From an uncultured Actinomycetes bacterium (GTDB lineage: Bacteria > Actinomycetota > Actinomycetes > S36-B12 > UBA5976), in contig CAITJH010000010.1 in assembly GCA_903892635.1 (NCBI GenBank), positions 1 to 40,597 of the forward strand: a stretch of DNA of 40,597 nucleotides, in the 5' to 3' direction. Below are positions 16,565-23,503 of this stretch, in pieces (the stretch's first letter is position 1; each line of letters starts with the position of its first letter). The position numbers were made by a program, and so were the translations under genes. A model generated the notes under the pieces. The model saw nothing but the letters and a program-made list of their open reading frames with translations. It did no database searches and was not told the DNA's origin.

Positions 16565-17641
16565 TTAAGTCACATTAACGACAAGTGAATGCCATCCAGT
16601 GGCGCCGTCGGGTTCCACTGTTGCTGCCTTACTGGTTTGGGTATATCCACTTCCGTCAGTTGCTCGAACTGTGATTCGTCGCTTCCCAGAAGTCGGAGTC
16701 CAATCAATCCACCACTGTCGCCATGTGTCTGCATTAATCTGAGGGCCAAGCGTGGCCGATTGCCACGGACCATCATCGATGCGGACTTCAACTTTTGTGA
16801 TTCCACGAGTAGGCGCCCAAGCAACACCGGCAATCTTTGTTGGTTGAGCAGCAACTGCTTGGCCTTGCTTGAAATTATCAATTCGCGACTCAGTTTTTAC
16901 CGGGCCTAGTTCTGACCATCCACGAGTAATCCAAAAGCCCTTCTTTTGATCAAAACGTGTAATCGTAATTTCAGTCAGCCACTTTGTTGCCGATACATAT
17001 CCATACAGACCTGGAACCACCAGACGCACAGGATATCCGTGCTCGGCCGTTAAAGGCTGGCCATTCATCGCAACCGCAATAATTGCATCACGATCGAACG
17101 CGTTCTGAAATGGAAAACCTGCTGAGAATCCATCTGAAGAAACGCTCAGCACTTGGTCAGCGTTAGTTTGCGGTTTTGCTTTGGCAAGCACTTCGGAAAG
17201 CTTGACGCCGAGCCACCTAGCATTGCCTACTAAATCGCCGCCAACTTCGTTTGATACGCACCCGATTGTGCAATCTACTTCAATCATCGGCATTGCCAGA
17301 ATCTCGTCGTAGGTAAATGTGAGTAGTTGATCCACCATTCCATCTACAACTAGCTTCCACGAATTCATGTCGATGTTAGGAATGTCGAAAGCTGTATCGA
17401 TTCGGAAAAAATCTTTAGTCGGAGTGATCAATGGCGAAAGGCCGTCAATTGTCACTGCTGGATCAGAAGGTAGTGGAGCGGCTGATGAATAACTTGTAGG
17501 TAGTTTGCGCATGACTGCCTTGGCCGCAGAAGTTGATTTTTTATGCACCTCTGCCAAAAAACCGCCTAGGGCCGCACTGCCTGCAACAATGGCTCCTGAA
17601 GCGATCAGGAAACTTCTTCTCGATGGCTGTTCATCACTCAC
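16565..17641 (-). CDS. Tat-exported sulfite-oxidase-like molybdopterin oxidoreductase
   Basis: The protein has an N-terminal Tat signal (SRRSFLIAS followed by an alanine/glycine-rich hydrophobic stretch), an oxidoreductase molybdopterin-binding domain (about residues 80-240) and a C-terminal Mo-co dimerisation domain (VEVRIDDGPWQSATL, then WWIDWTPTSG). Cys124 in VDCTIGCVSNEVGG is the likely molybdenum ligand. The family includes sulfite oxidase; these exported actinobacterial members lack a heme domain. I prefer the GTG at 17641 because TACAGT lies exactly six bases upstream and it places the twin arginines near the start; a TTG at 17662 is the alternative. Detoxifying sulfite released from sulfonates would fit the neighbour, but that is inference. 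Confidence 0.83.
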   Translation of the reverse strand: MSDEQPSRRSFLIASGAIVAGSAALGGFLAEVHKKSTSAAKAVMRKLPTSYSSAAPLPSDPAVTIDGLSPLITPTKDFFRIDTAFDIPNIDMNSWKLVVDGMVDQLLTFTYDEILAMPMIEVDCTIGCVSNEVGGDLVGNARWLGVKLSEVLAKAKPQTNADQVLSVSSDGFSAGFPFQNAFDRDAIIAVAMNGQPLTAEHGYPVRLVVPGLYGYVSATKWLTEITITRFDQKKGFWITRGWSELGPVKTESRIDNFKQGQAVAAQPTKIAGVAWAPTRGITKVEVRIDDGPWQSATLGPQINADTWRQWWIDWTPTSGKRRITVRATDGSGYTQTSKAATVEPDGATGWHSLVVNVT

Positions 17642-17653
17642 ATCATCACTGTA
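17642..17653 (-). promoter_or_regulatory. Leaderless -10 of the sulfite-oxidase-like gene
   Basis: On the minus strand TACAGT (17653-17648) is followed by GATGAT and a GTG at 17641. This decides the start in favour of 17641. Confidence 0.5.
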
Positions 17654-17745
17654 GTTTCCCAAACGTCGATGCGCTCGGTGAGACGGTTGAGGCTGAAAAG
17701 TCCACCCAGTACGCTAACTAACAACAGATTCACAGAAAGATCTTC

Positions 17746-18357
17746 ATGTCTGAGTTAGTTTTTTTCACGGGAACCATGGACTGTGGCAAGTCAACCCTTG
17801 CCGCACAGGTAAATTACAACCACGCTAGCCGTGGGCGACGTGGTTTGGTTTTCACAAAGAACGACCGCGCTGGATCCGGCATACTTTCCAGCCGTCTCGG
17901 ACTCGAAGTAGCAGCCATTGAAGTTAACGACGAGACAAATTTCTTCTCACTTGTCCTCGAAGAAAATTCACACGATGCAATTGACTACCTCATTTGCGAC
18001 GAGGCTCAATTCTTTAGTCGAGAACAGATTAATCAGCTCGCTCATATCGTTGATGATCTAGACATTGACGTTTTCGCATTTGGTATTACTAGCGACTTTC
18101 GAACAGAACTTTTTCCAGGATCGGCTCGCCTGATTGAACTTGCAGATCGTATTGAAACCTTGCAAGTCGAGGCACTTTGTTGGTGTGGCCGTAAAGGCAC
18201 ACATAATGCCCGCACGAGTAACGGAGTGATGGTGACAGAAGGCGATCAGGTTTTTGTTGGCGATACTGGCGTTGACGCCGACGTCATCGGATACGAAGTG
18301 TTGTGCCGTCGCCACCATATGCAGGGCATGACACTAAGCCATCCCGAAGCTGATTAG
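17746..18357 (+). CDS. tdk: Thymidine kinase, type II
   Basis: Thymidine kinase phosphorylates thymidine with ATP for dTMP salvage. The 203-residue length is typical. The P-loop is GTMDCGKST (residues 8-16), the Walker B-like motif is CDEAQFF, and the lasso/zinc region shows two cysteines in LCWCGRKGTHNAR and a later CRRHH, giving the usual four ligands. The ATG has only a weak upstream purine stretch (AGAAAGA). The gene diverges from the sulfite-oxidase-like gene and its stop overlaps the convergent DUF3618 stop by four bases. Confidence 0.95.
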   Translation: MSELVFFTGTMDCGKSTLAAQVNYNHASRGRRGLVFTKNDRAGSGILSSRLGLEVAAIEVNDETNFFSLVLEENSHDAIDYLICDEAQFFSREQINQLAHIVDDLDIDVFAFGITSDFRTELFPGSARLIELADRIETLQVEALCWCGRKGTHNARTSNGVMVTEGDQVFVGDTGVDADVIGYEVLCRRHHMQGMTLSHPEAD

Positions 18358-18596
18358 TCGCGGTCTCGCGTTAACAGTCCCACGAGGCCAATCACAGCGG
18401 CAGTCGCAATGGCAATGCGCTCTGGCCTCACTTTTCCTTCTGGAGTAATGAAGAAACTCTTAGCCTTGTCGATTCCTCGACCCGCTACGTTCTCAGGTTT
18501 TGCGTACTCTTGCAGGGAGGCAACCGTGGCCAAAATCCGATCACGGGTTTGCGAAATCTCATTCGCAATTTGATCGGCATTTTTGTGAGAACTCAT
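18354..18596 (-). CDS. DUF3618-type small membrane protein
   Basis: The 80-residue protein begins with a helical segment (IANEISQTRDRILATVASLQEYAKP) of the DUF3618 pattern, common in actinobacteria, and ends with one transmembrane helix (IAIATAAVIGLVGLL) and a charged tail RDRD. No biochemical function is known to me. The start is supported by TAGGGT exactly six bases upstream. It converges on tdk with overlapping stop codons. Confidence 0.8.
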   Translation of the reverse strand: MSSHKNADQIANEISQTRDRILATVASLQEYAKPENVAGRGIDKAKSFFITPEGKVRPERIAIATAAVIGLVGLLTRDRD

Positions 18597-18608
18597 ATCT
18601 CAACCCTA
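18597..18608 (-). promoter_or_regulatory. Leaderless -10 of the DUF3618 gene
   Basis: TAGGGT (18608-18603) is followed by TGAGAT and the ATG at 18596. Confidence 0.6.
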
Positions 18609-18671
18609 CCCGCGATAATGGCGATGTTAGAAAGCCTCAATTTCCAAGGTGCGTATTTGGCAATTCTGCCT

Positions 18672-18677
18672 TAGAAT
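18672..18677 (+). promoter_or_regulatory. -10 element of the nickel transporter gene
   Basis: TAGAAT lies just upstream of the TTGCAA dyad, which would therefore cover the transcription start. The -35 region is weak. Confidence 0.5.
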
Positions 18678-18680
18678 CGC

Positions 18681-18701
18681 TATTGCAAGTTATTTGCAAT
18701 A
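18681..18701. promoter_or_regulatory. Nur-like operator upstream of nicT
   Basis: The perfect dyad TATTGCAA-N5-TTGCAATA contains TTGCAA-N5-TTGCAA, the form I recall for the operator of Nur, the nickel-responsive Fur-family repressor of Streptomyces. It lies between the -10 hexamer and the AAGGAG of the nickel transporter. The same arms and spacing recur at 28939-28959. As RNA it could also form an 8-bp hairpin directly before the ribosome site. Confidence 0.7.
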
Positions 18702-18710
18702 AGGAGTTCC

Positions 18711-19907
18711 ATGAATACCGTAGCCACACCTGCCGGAGCAGAAAGCAAAGTCACTCTTCGAGATCGCCTCACTCGTGATGAATGGCGACGCATGGGTGCG
18801 ATGTTTGGTGTGATTGTGGCACTCCATGTGATCGGTATTGGCCTGATTTATTTGGCGACTCGCGGACATTACCAACTCAGCGATGGCTCCATGTTCGGCT
18901 GGGGAACCGCTGCATTGGCCTACTCACTGGGCATGCGCCACGCATTCGATGCTGATCACATCTCTGCGATCGACAACACCACTCGCAAGCTCATGAGCGA
19001 AGGTCAACGTCCGCTTGCTGTCGGCTTCTTCTTCAGCCTCGGACACTCGTCAGTTGTTGCCTCTCTGGCCATCTTGTTGAACTTTGGAATCAAGTCACTC
19101 GGCGCTCAGGTCAGCAATGACAACTCTGCTTTGCACCACTACACCGGACTTATTGGCACCACTGTAAGTGGACTGTTCTTAATGTTGATCGCGTTGCTCA
19201 ACTTGGTCGTTCTGGTTTCTGTTGTAAAGATCTTTGTTGCAATGCGCCGCGGGCTCTACGACGAAGCCGAACTTGAAAAGCATCTCGACTCCCGTGGTTT
19301 CCTCATGCGATTCTTCGGACCAATTGCTCGTCGAATCGATAAGAGCTGGAAGATGTATCCGTTAGGCATTTTGTTCGGCCTCGGCTTCGATACCGCAACC
19401 GAAATTGGTTTGCTCGTTCTCGCGGGCTCCTCAGTAGTTGCCGGATTGCCTTGGTGGGCCATCATCGCCCTGCCTGCACTTTTCGCCGGAGGAATGAGTC
19501 TGCTCGACACCATCGACGGTTCATTCATGAACTTTGCTTACGGATGGGCATTTTCGCAGCCAGTACGCAAGGTGTATTACAACATGGTCATTACTGGCCT
19601 ATCTGTAGCAACCGCATTGTTTATTGGTGGCATGGAACTTGCTCAAGTATTCTCCGCACAGCTCGACCTCAGTGGTGGATTTTGGGATTACGCCAATAGT
19701 TTCAACTTGAACAATGCAGGGTACATAATCGTCGCAGGCTTTGCCATCATTTGGGCGGTTGCAATTTCCGTGTGGAAATTTGGCCACATTGAAAAGCGCT
19801 GGCATGAACGCGCCCACATGGCTCAACTTGCCCGTGGTGAACAAATTGATCACGCAGCAGCAGGCCTCGAACCAGGTCCAATCCGCGATCCATTTATCAT
19901 TGACTAA
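18711..19907 (+). CDS. nicT: NicT-family nickel/cobalt transporter (HoxN/NixA type)
   Basis: This 398-residue inner-membrane permease takes up Ni2+ or Co2+. The diagnostic motif RHAFDADH is at residues 76-83 in the second helix, followed by the family motifs FSLGHSSVV (about 108-116) and LGFDTATE. About eight hydrophobic segments are visible. AAGGAG lies four bases before the ATG. The upstream Nur-like dyad argues for nickel-repressed uptake; nickel superoxide dismutase or urease would be likely users, but neither is in the window. bcp follows after 16 bases with its own -10. Confidence 0.95.
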   Translation: MNTVATPAGAESKVTLRDRLTRDEWRRMGAMFGVIVALHVIGIGLIYLATRGHYQLSDGSMFGWGTAALAYSLGMRHAFDADHISAIDNTTRKLMSEGQRPLAVGFFFSLGHSSVVASLAILLNFGIKSLGAQVSNDNSALHHYTGLIGTTVSGLFLMLIALLNLVVLVSVVKIFVAMRRGLYDEAELEKHLDSRGFLMRFFGPIARRIDKSWKMYPLGILFGLGFDTATEIGLLVLAGSSVVAGLPWWAIIALPALFAGGMSLLDTIDGSFMNFAYGWAFSQPVRKVYYNMVITGLSVATALFIGGMELAQVFSAQLDLSGGFWDYANSFNLNNAGYIIVAGFAIIWAVAISVWKFGHIEKRWHERAHMAQLARGEQIDHAAAGLEPGPIRDPFIID

Positions 19908-19911
19908 CTCA

Positions 19912-19923
19912 TAGGCTTAGGCC
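19912..19923 (+). promoter_or_regulatory. Leaderless -10 of bcp
   Basis: TAGGCT is followed by TAGGCC and the ATG at 19924, exactly six bases. The promoter sits in the short gap after nicT. Confidence 0.6.
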
Positions 19924-20388
19924 ATGAGTCGTTTAGAAGTTGGAAATAAAGTACCTGCATTTTCCTTGAAGGATGCCGAAGGAAAATCACACAAGCTCTC
20001 GGACTTTTCAGGAAAGCAAGTGATTTTGTACTTCTACCCCGCGGCAATGACTCCCGGTTGCACAAAACAAGCATGCGATTTTCGGGACAATCTCAACTCG
20101 CTGAAGAGTGCTGGTTACACCGTCATTGGAATATCGCCTGACTCGCCAGAAAAACTCAAGCAGTTCATCGAGTACGAAAAATTGAATTTTCTACTTCTTT
20201 CTGATCCTGAGCATAAGTACATGGAAAAAGTTGGGGCGTGGGGAGAAAAGAATCTCTACGGAAAAATTGTCACTGGCGTTATTCGATCGACTCTGATTGT
20301 TAACGGCAAGGGCATGGTCACTCACGCCATGTACGGAGTAAAAGCAACTGGTCATGTCGCTAAGTTGCACAAAGATTTAGGAATCTAA
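19924..20388 (+). CDS. bcp: Thioredoxin-dependent peroxiredoxin, BCP type
   Basis: This 154-residue cytosolic thiol peroxidase reduces hydrogen peroxide and organic hydroperoxides using thioredoxin. The peroxidatic Cys46 is in TPGCTKQACDF and Cys51, five residues on, is the resolving cysteine of atypical two-cysteine BCPs. The FYPAAMTPGC block differs from the usual FYPKDFTPGC but keeps Pro and Thr. Its stop overlaps the ATG of the following MFS gene (TAATG), so the two are coupled. Confidence 0.93.
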   Translation: MSRLEVGNKVPAFSLKDAEGKSHKLSDFSGKQVILYFYPAAMTPGCTKQACDFRDNLNSLKSAGYTVIGISPDSPEKLKQFIEYEKLNFLLLSDPEHKYMEKVGAWGEKNLYGKIVTGVIRSTLIVNGKGMVTHAMYGVKATGHVAKLHKDLGI

Positions 20389-21557
20389 TGTCATCGCCCA
20401 AGCGGCCATGGCTAACACGTAATCTCATTGTGTTGAGTTTGGTGTCGCTGACTCAAGACGCAGCGAGCGAACTGATGTACCCCCTGCTTCCGTTATTTGT
20501 GACAGGTGTACTTGCAGCACCAGCTATTGCTCTTGGCGCGATTGAGGGAACCGCCGAACTAGCAACAGGATTGTCAAAGTTTTATGCAGGACGTGCCTCT
20601 GATCGCATCGGACGAAAGAGGCTCATCACAACCGGATACGGGTTAGCGGCTCTCGGCAAAGTATTTGTCGCATCAGCTGCGGTATGGCCAATGGTTGTCT
20701 TTGGACGCGTTGTCGATCGCATTGGCAAGGGTGTTCGCAGCGCGCCTCGTGATGCAATGATCACTAACTCTGTAGACCGTGAACATTATTCAAAGGCGCT
20801 TGGTTTCCATCGCAGCGCTGATACCTTCGGCGCTGTTCTCGGACCGCTTGTTGCTTTAGTTGGATTGGCATTGCTCAACAACAATGTTAGGGCCGTGATG
20901 TGGTGGGCACTCGTCCCGGCCGTGATGTCAATGGGACTGACTTTCTTCGTACGAGAAGTTCGGATTCCAAAAACCCGAAACCCGGAACGCTCGAGTGATT
21001 CACTCGGACCAACGTTCTGGAAGGTGGCATTACCGCTTATTGCAATCTCGGCAATCAACATCCCCGACACAATGTTGCTACTACGTGTTTCGCAACTCGG
21101 AGTCTCACAAACGCATGTCGTACTGGCCTACGTGGCTTACAATTTGGTCTATACCGCTAGTGCGTATCCGGCAGGAATTGTTGCAAGTCGAATGCGTCCA
21201 CGAACCGTTTATTCATTAGGAATGCTGGCCTTTGGATTGACGTATTTTGCACTTGGTCGAATGACACACAGCTCTGTACTCGTGTTTATTGTTGTGGCGG
21301 TTTATGGATTTTTTCCAGCGCTCACCGATGGCATTGGCAAATCCATCATCGCACTTAGCACCCCAAAAGAAATTCATGGAACTGCTCAAGGAGTTTTTCA
21401 ATCGCTCACTGGTGGTTCAATTCTTTTTGCAGGACTCTGGGCTGGCGCAATTTGGAGCGTGGGCAAAGGCCATGGCAGTTTGCCATTCACTATCGCTGGA
21501 ATTCTCGGAGTTGTTGGTGCGATCTACCTGTACATCAGCGATCGCGACGGAATGTAA
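20388..21557 (+). CDS. MFS transporter
   Basis: The 389-residue membrane protein has about twelve hydrophobic segments and the MFS motif A as GRASDRIGRKRLI, plus GRVVDRIGKGVRSAPRDAMI in the following loop. That KG(V/I)R-APRDA loop is typical of a group of efflux-like MFS proteins of unknown substrate. It is translationally coupled to bcp. It ends directly against the convergent SDR gene. Confidence 0.85.
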   Translation: MSSPKRPWLTRNLIVLSLVSLTQDAASELMYPLLPLFVTGVLAAPAIALGAIEGTAELATGLSKFYAGRASDRIGRKRLITTGYGLAALGKVFVASAAVWPMVVFGRVVDRIGKGVRSAPRDAMITNSVDREHYSKALGFHRSADTFGAVLGPLVALVGLALLNNNVRAVMWWALVPAVMSMGLTFFVREVRIPKTRNPERSSDSLGPTFWKVALPLIAISAINIPDTMLLLRVSQLGVSQTHVVLAYVAYNLVYTASAYPAGIVASRMRPRTVYSLGMLAFGLTYFALGRMTHSSVLVFIVVAVYGFFPALTDGIGKSIIALSTPKEIHGTAQGVFQSLTGGSILFAGLWAGAIWSVGKGHGSLPFTIAGILGVVGAIYLYISDRDGM

Positions 21558-22349
21558 TTACTTCTCGTCATAACCAGGGCGAGGAACCGAACTCATCAAT
21601 GTTGTTGTAAATCCGCCATCGGTAACGATGTCAGCACCTGTGACATAGCCAGATCGATCACTAGCCAAGAACAACACGACTTGCGCAATGTCTTCTGGAC
21701 GTGCAACGCGACCGATAGGCACTGCTTTGTCACGGCGAGCTGCAACATCTCCCACGTTGTAATAGGCCTCAGTCATCGGAGTGCGAACTAAGCCGGGGCT
21801 CACTGTGTTGCTTCGCACTCCTCGAGCGCTCCACTCTAAAGCTAGTTGTTGCGACAACATCAAGACTCCTGCTTTGCCCACGCTGTAGGCACCGCTATTG
21901 CCTTGCGCATTGCGACCAGAGATTGATGCGATGTGAACGAGTGAACCATGCCCGCGCTCAAGCATTCCCTTACCAAAAGCTTTCGAAGTAAAGAAGTATG
22001 CATTCATGTTGACATCGAGAACTGAGTTCCAATCGTCCACGGATACATCAGCGATACCGCCTGGACGAGAAATTCCAGCGCAGTTGACCAGAATGTCGAC
22101 TGCACCTGCTTGCGAAGCAGCATTCTCGACACTTGCTACATCAGAGACGTCACATGTTATGAGAAGCGGATCAGGCCCAACGGCAGAGACTGCGTTAGCC
22201 GCTTCGGTTAATGAATCCAGCGAACGATCGAGCATGACAACGCTCACTCCTTGTTCGGCCAAGGCAATTGCCACGGCGCGCCCGATTCCACTTCCTGCTC
22301 CAGTTACCGCAGCTACTTTTCCGTCGAGGCCAAGCCAGTTTTGTGTCAT
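21558..22349 (-). CDS. SDR-family oxidoreductase
   Basis: The classical short-chain dehydrogenase, about 263 residues, has the NAD(P) motif TGAGSGIGRA, NCAG (VNCAGIS), the catalytic serine in HIASISG, YSVGK with catalytic Tyr and Lys, and the C-terminal DRSGYVTGADIVTDGG typical of FabG-like enzymes. An acidic residue after the second strand (MLDRS) suggests NAD preference. I chose the ATG at 22349, which has TAGCGT seven bases upstream; an earlier in-frame start at 22373 is less likely. Substrate unknown. Confidence 0.88.
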   Translation of the reverse strand: MTQNWLGLDGKVAAVTGAGSGIGRAVAIALAEQGVSVVMLDRSLDSLTEAANAVSAVGPDPLLITCDVSDVASVENAASQAGAVDILVNCAGISRPGGIADVSVDDWNSVLDVNMNAYFFTSKAFGKGMLERGHGSLVHIASISGRNAQGNSGAYSVGKAGVLMLSQQLALEWSARGVRSNTVSPGLVRTPMTEAYYNVGDVAARRDKAVPIGRVARPEDIAQVVLFLASDRSGYVTGADIVTDGGFTTTLMSSVPRPGYDEK

Positions 22350-22362
22350 GTGCGAAACGCTA
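22350..22362 (-). promoter_or_regulatory. Near-leaderless -10 of the SDR gene
   Basis: TAGCGT (22362-22357) lies seven bases before the ATG at 22349. Confidence 0.45.
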
Positions 22363-22462
22363 CTGGTTCTCACATGATTAGCGATGGAAAATTAATGAAT
22401 ATTTCCCAACATCTGAGCCGATTTCCCGCGAGTGCCAAAACCTGACAGAATAGGAAACTCGT

Positions 22463-22547
22463 GCGGGAGTGGCGGAATTGGCAGACGCACCAGATTTAGG
22501 TTCTGGCGCCTTCGGGTGTGGGGGTTCAAGTCCCCCCTCCCGCACCA
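22463..22547 (+). tRNA. tRNA-Leu (anticodon TAG)
   Basis: Acceptor GCGGGAG pairs with CTCCCGC; anticodon stem CCAGA/TCTGG encloses TTTAGGT with anticodon TAG at 22497-22499. A long variable arm (GCGCCTTCGGGTG region) is typical of leucine tRNAs, the T arm has GGTTCAAGTCC, and CCA is encoded. A seven-T run follows closely. Confidence 0.97.
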
Positions 22548-22617
22548 AATTTTTTTGACGAAATCTCGTCAGTGATTTTCACTCACCAATAAACAACTAA
22601 TCACCTGCAAAGCCCAA

Positions 22618-22630
22618 TAGATTGTCAACT
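22618..22630 (+). promoter_or_regulatory. Near-leaderless -10 of the second SDR gene
   Basis: TAGATT lies seven bases before the ATG at 22631, with no Shine-Dalgarno. Confidence 0.45.
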
Positions 22631-23503
22631 ATGGCTTTTGAATACGCAGGAAAAGTTTTTGTCATTACCGGTGCTGCCGGCGGAATTGGATCGCACCTCG
22701 CTCGAGATTTTGCAGAACGCGGCGGTGTTGTATGTGCACTTGATCTCAATGAAGTAAAACTCAAAGAGCTTGTTGAATCCCTTCCAGGTTCAGGGCATAC
22801 CTCGATCGCTGGCGATCTGACTGAAAGGTCGCACATTGTCGATTGCATCTCTCGTATCACTTCGACATACGGCCATATCGATGTGCTTATACCTAATGCT
22901 GCAATTACAACGACCGATCGATTCGATGAACGTAGCTCTGAAAGCATCGAACGCGAATTAGACATCAACCTCACTGCACCGCTAGTTCTAATGAACAAGG
23001 CAATACCTCTTCTCAAGCAATCAAGTGACCCACGAATCATCACTACGGTGTCTCTTGGCGGTATCTTCCCGCTTGGCGAAACACCGATGTACACCGCATC
23101 AAAATTTGGTTTGCGAGGTGCGATTTTGTCGCTTGCGCTCGACCTTGAGCCAAAAGGCATCAAAGTTGGCGCAGTCATGCCATCTGCAACAGATACACCA
23201 ATGCTTCATCGTGAGGCAGTTGAAGGCGGTAACTCACTGCAGTTTCTTGATCCGCCACAAAAGACCGATGAAGTCGTCAAGGCATTTCATAAGATGCTCG
23301 ACAAGCCAACGTACGAACGCTATCCAAAACCAAGTGAATCGTGGCTGGTGCGCATTGCAATGATTGCACCAAGCGCTCTGCCGAAACTGATGCCGCTATT
23401 TCGCGGACGAGGCGAAAAGGGGCATCAGAAATTCCTCAAGGATCTCGAGTCACGAGGGCTTGTTCGTCGCAATGGCGACGAATGGGAAATGATCGAAGAC
23501 TAG
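22631..23503 (+). CDS. SDR-family oxidoreductase
   Basis: The 290-residue short-chain dehydrogenase has TGAAGGIG for NAD(P) binding, LDLNE after the second strand, IPNAA (NNAG equivalent), YTASKFG with catalytic Tyr and Lys, and a longer C-terminal extension (KLMPLFRGRGEKGHQKF) than FabG-like enzymes. This extended type often acts on hydrophobic alcohols or ketones. Its stop overlaps the stop of the permease-monooxygenase fusion by four bases on the opposite strand. A shared pathway is possible but not shown. Confidence 0.87.
   Translation: MAFEYAGKVFVITGAAGGIGSHLARDFAERGGVVCALDLNEVKLKELVESLPGSGHTSIAGDLTERSHIVDCISRITSTYGHIDVLIPNAAITTTDRFDERSSESIERELDINLTAPLVLMNKAIPLLKQSSDPRIITTVSLGGIFPLGETPMYTASKFGLRGAILSLALDLEPKGIKVGAVMPSATDTPMLHREAVEGGNSLQFLDPPQKTDEVVKAFHKMLDKPTYERYPKPSESWLVRIAMIAPSALPKLMPLFRGRGEKGHQKFLKDLESRGLVRRNGDEWEMIED

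Noticed and set aside
22597-23178. A 193-residue minus-strand frame
   Set aside because: It is the shadow of a clear SDR gene with intact motifs on the other strand.
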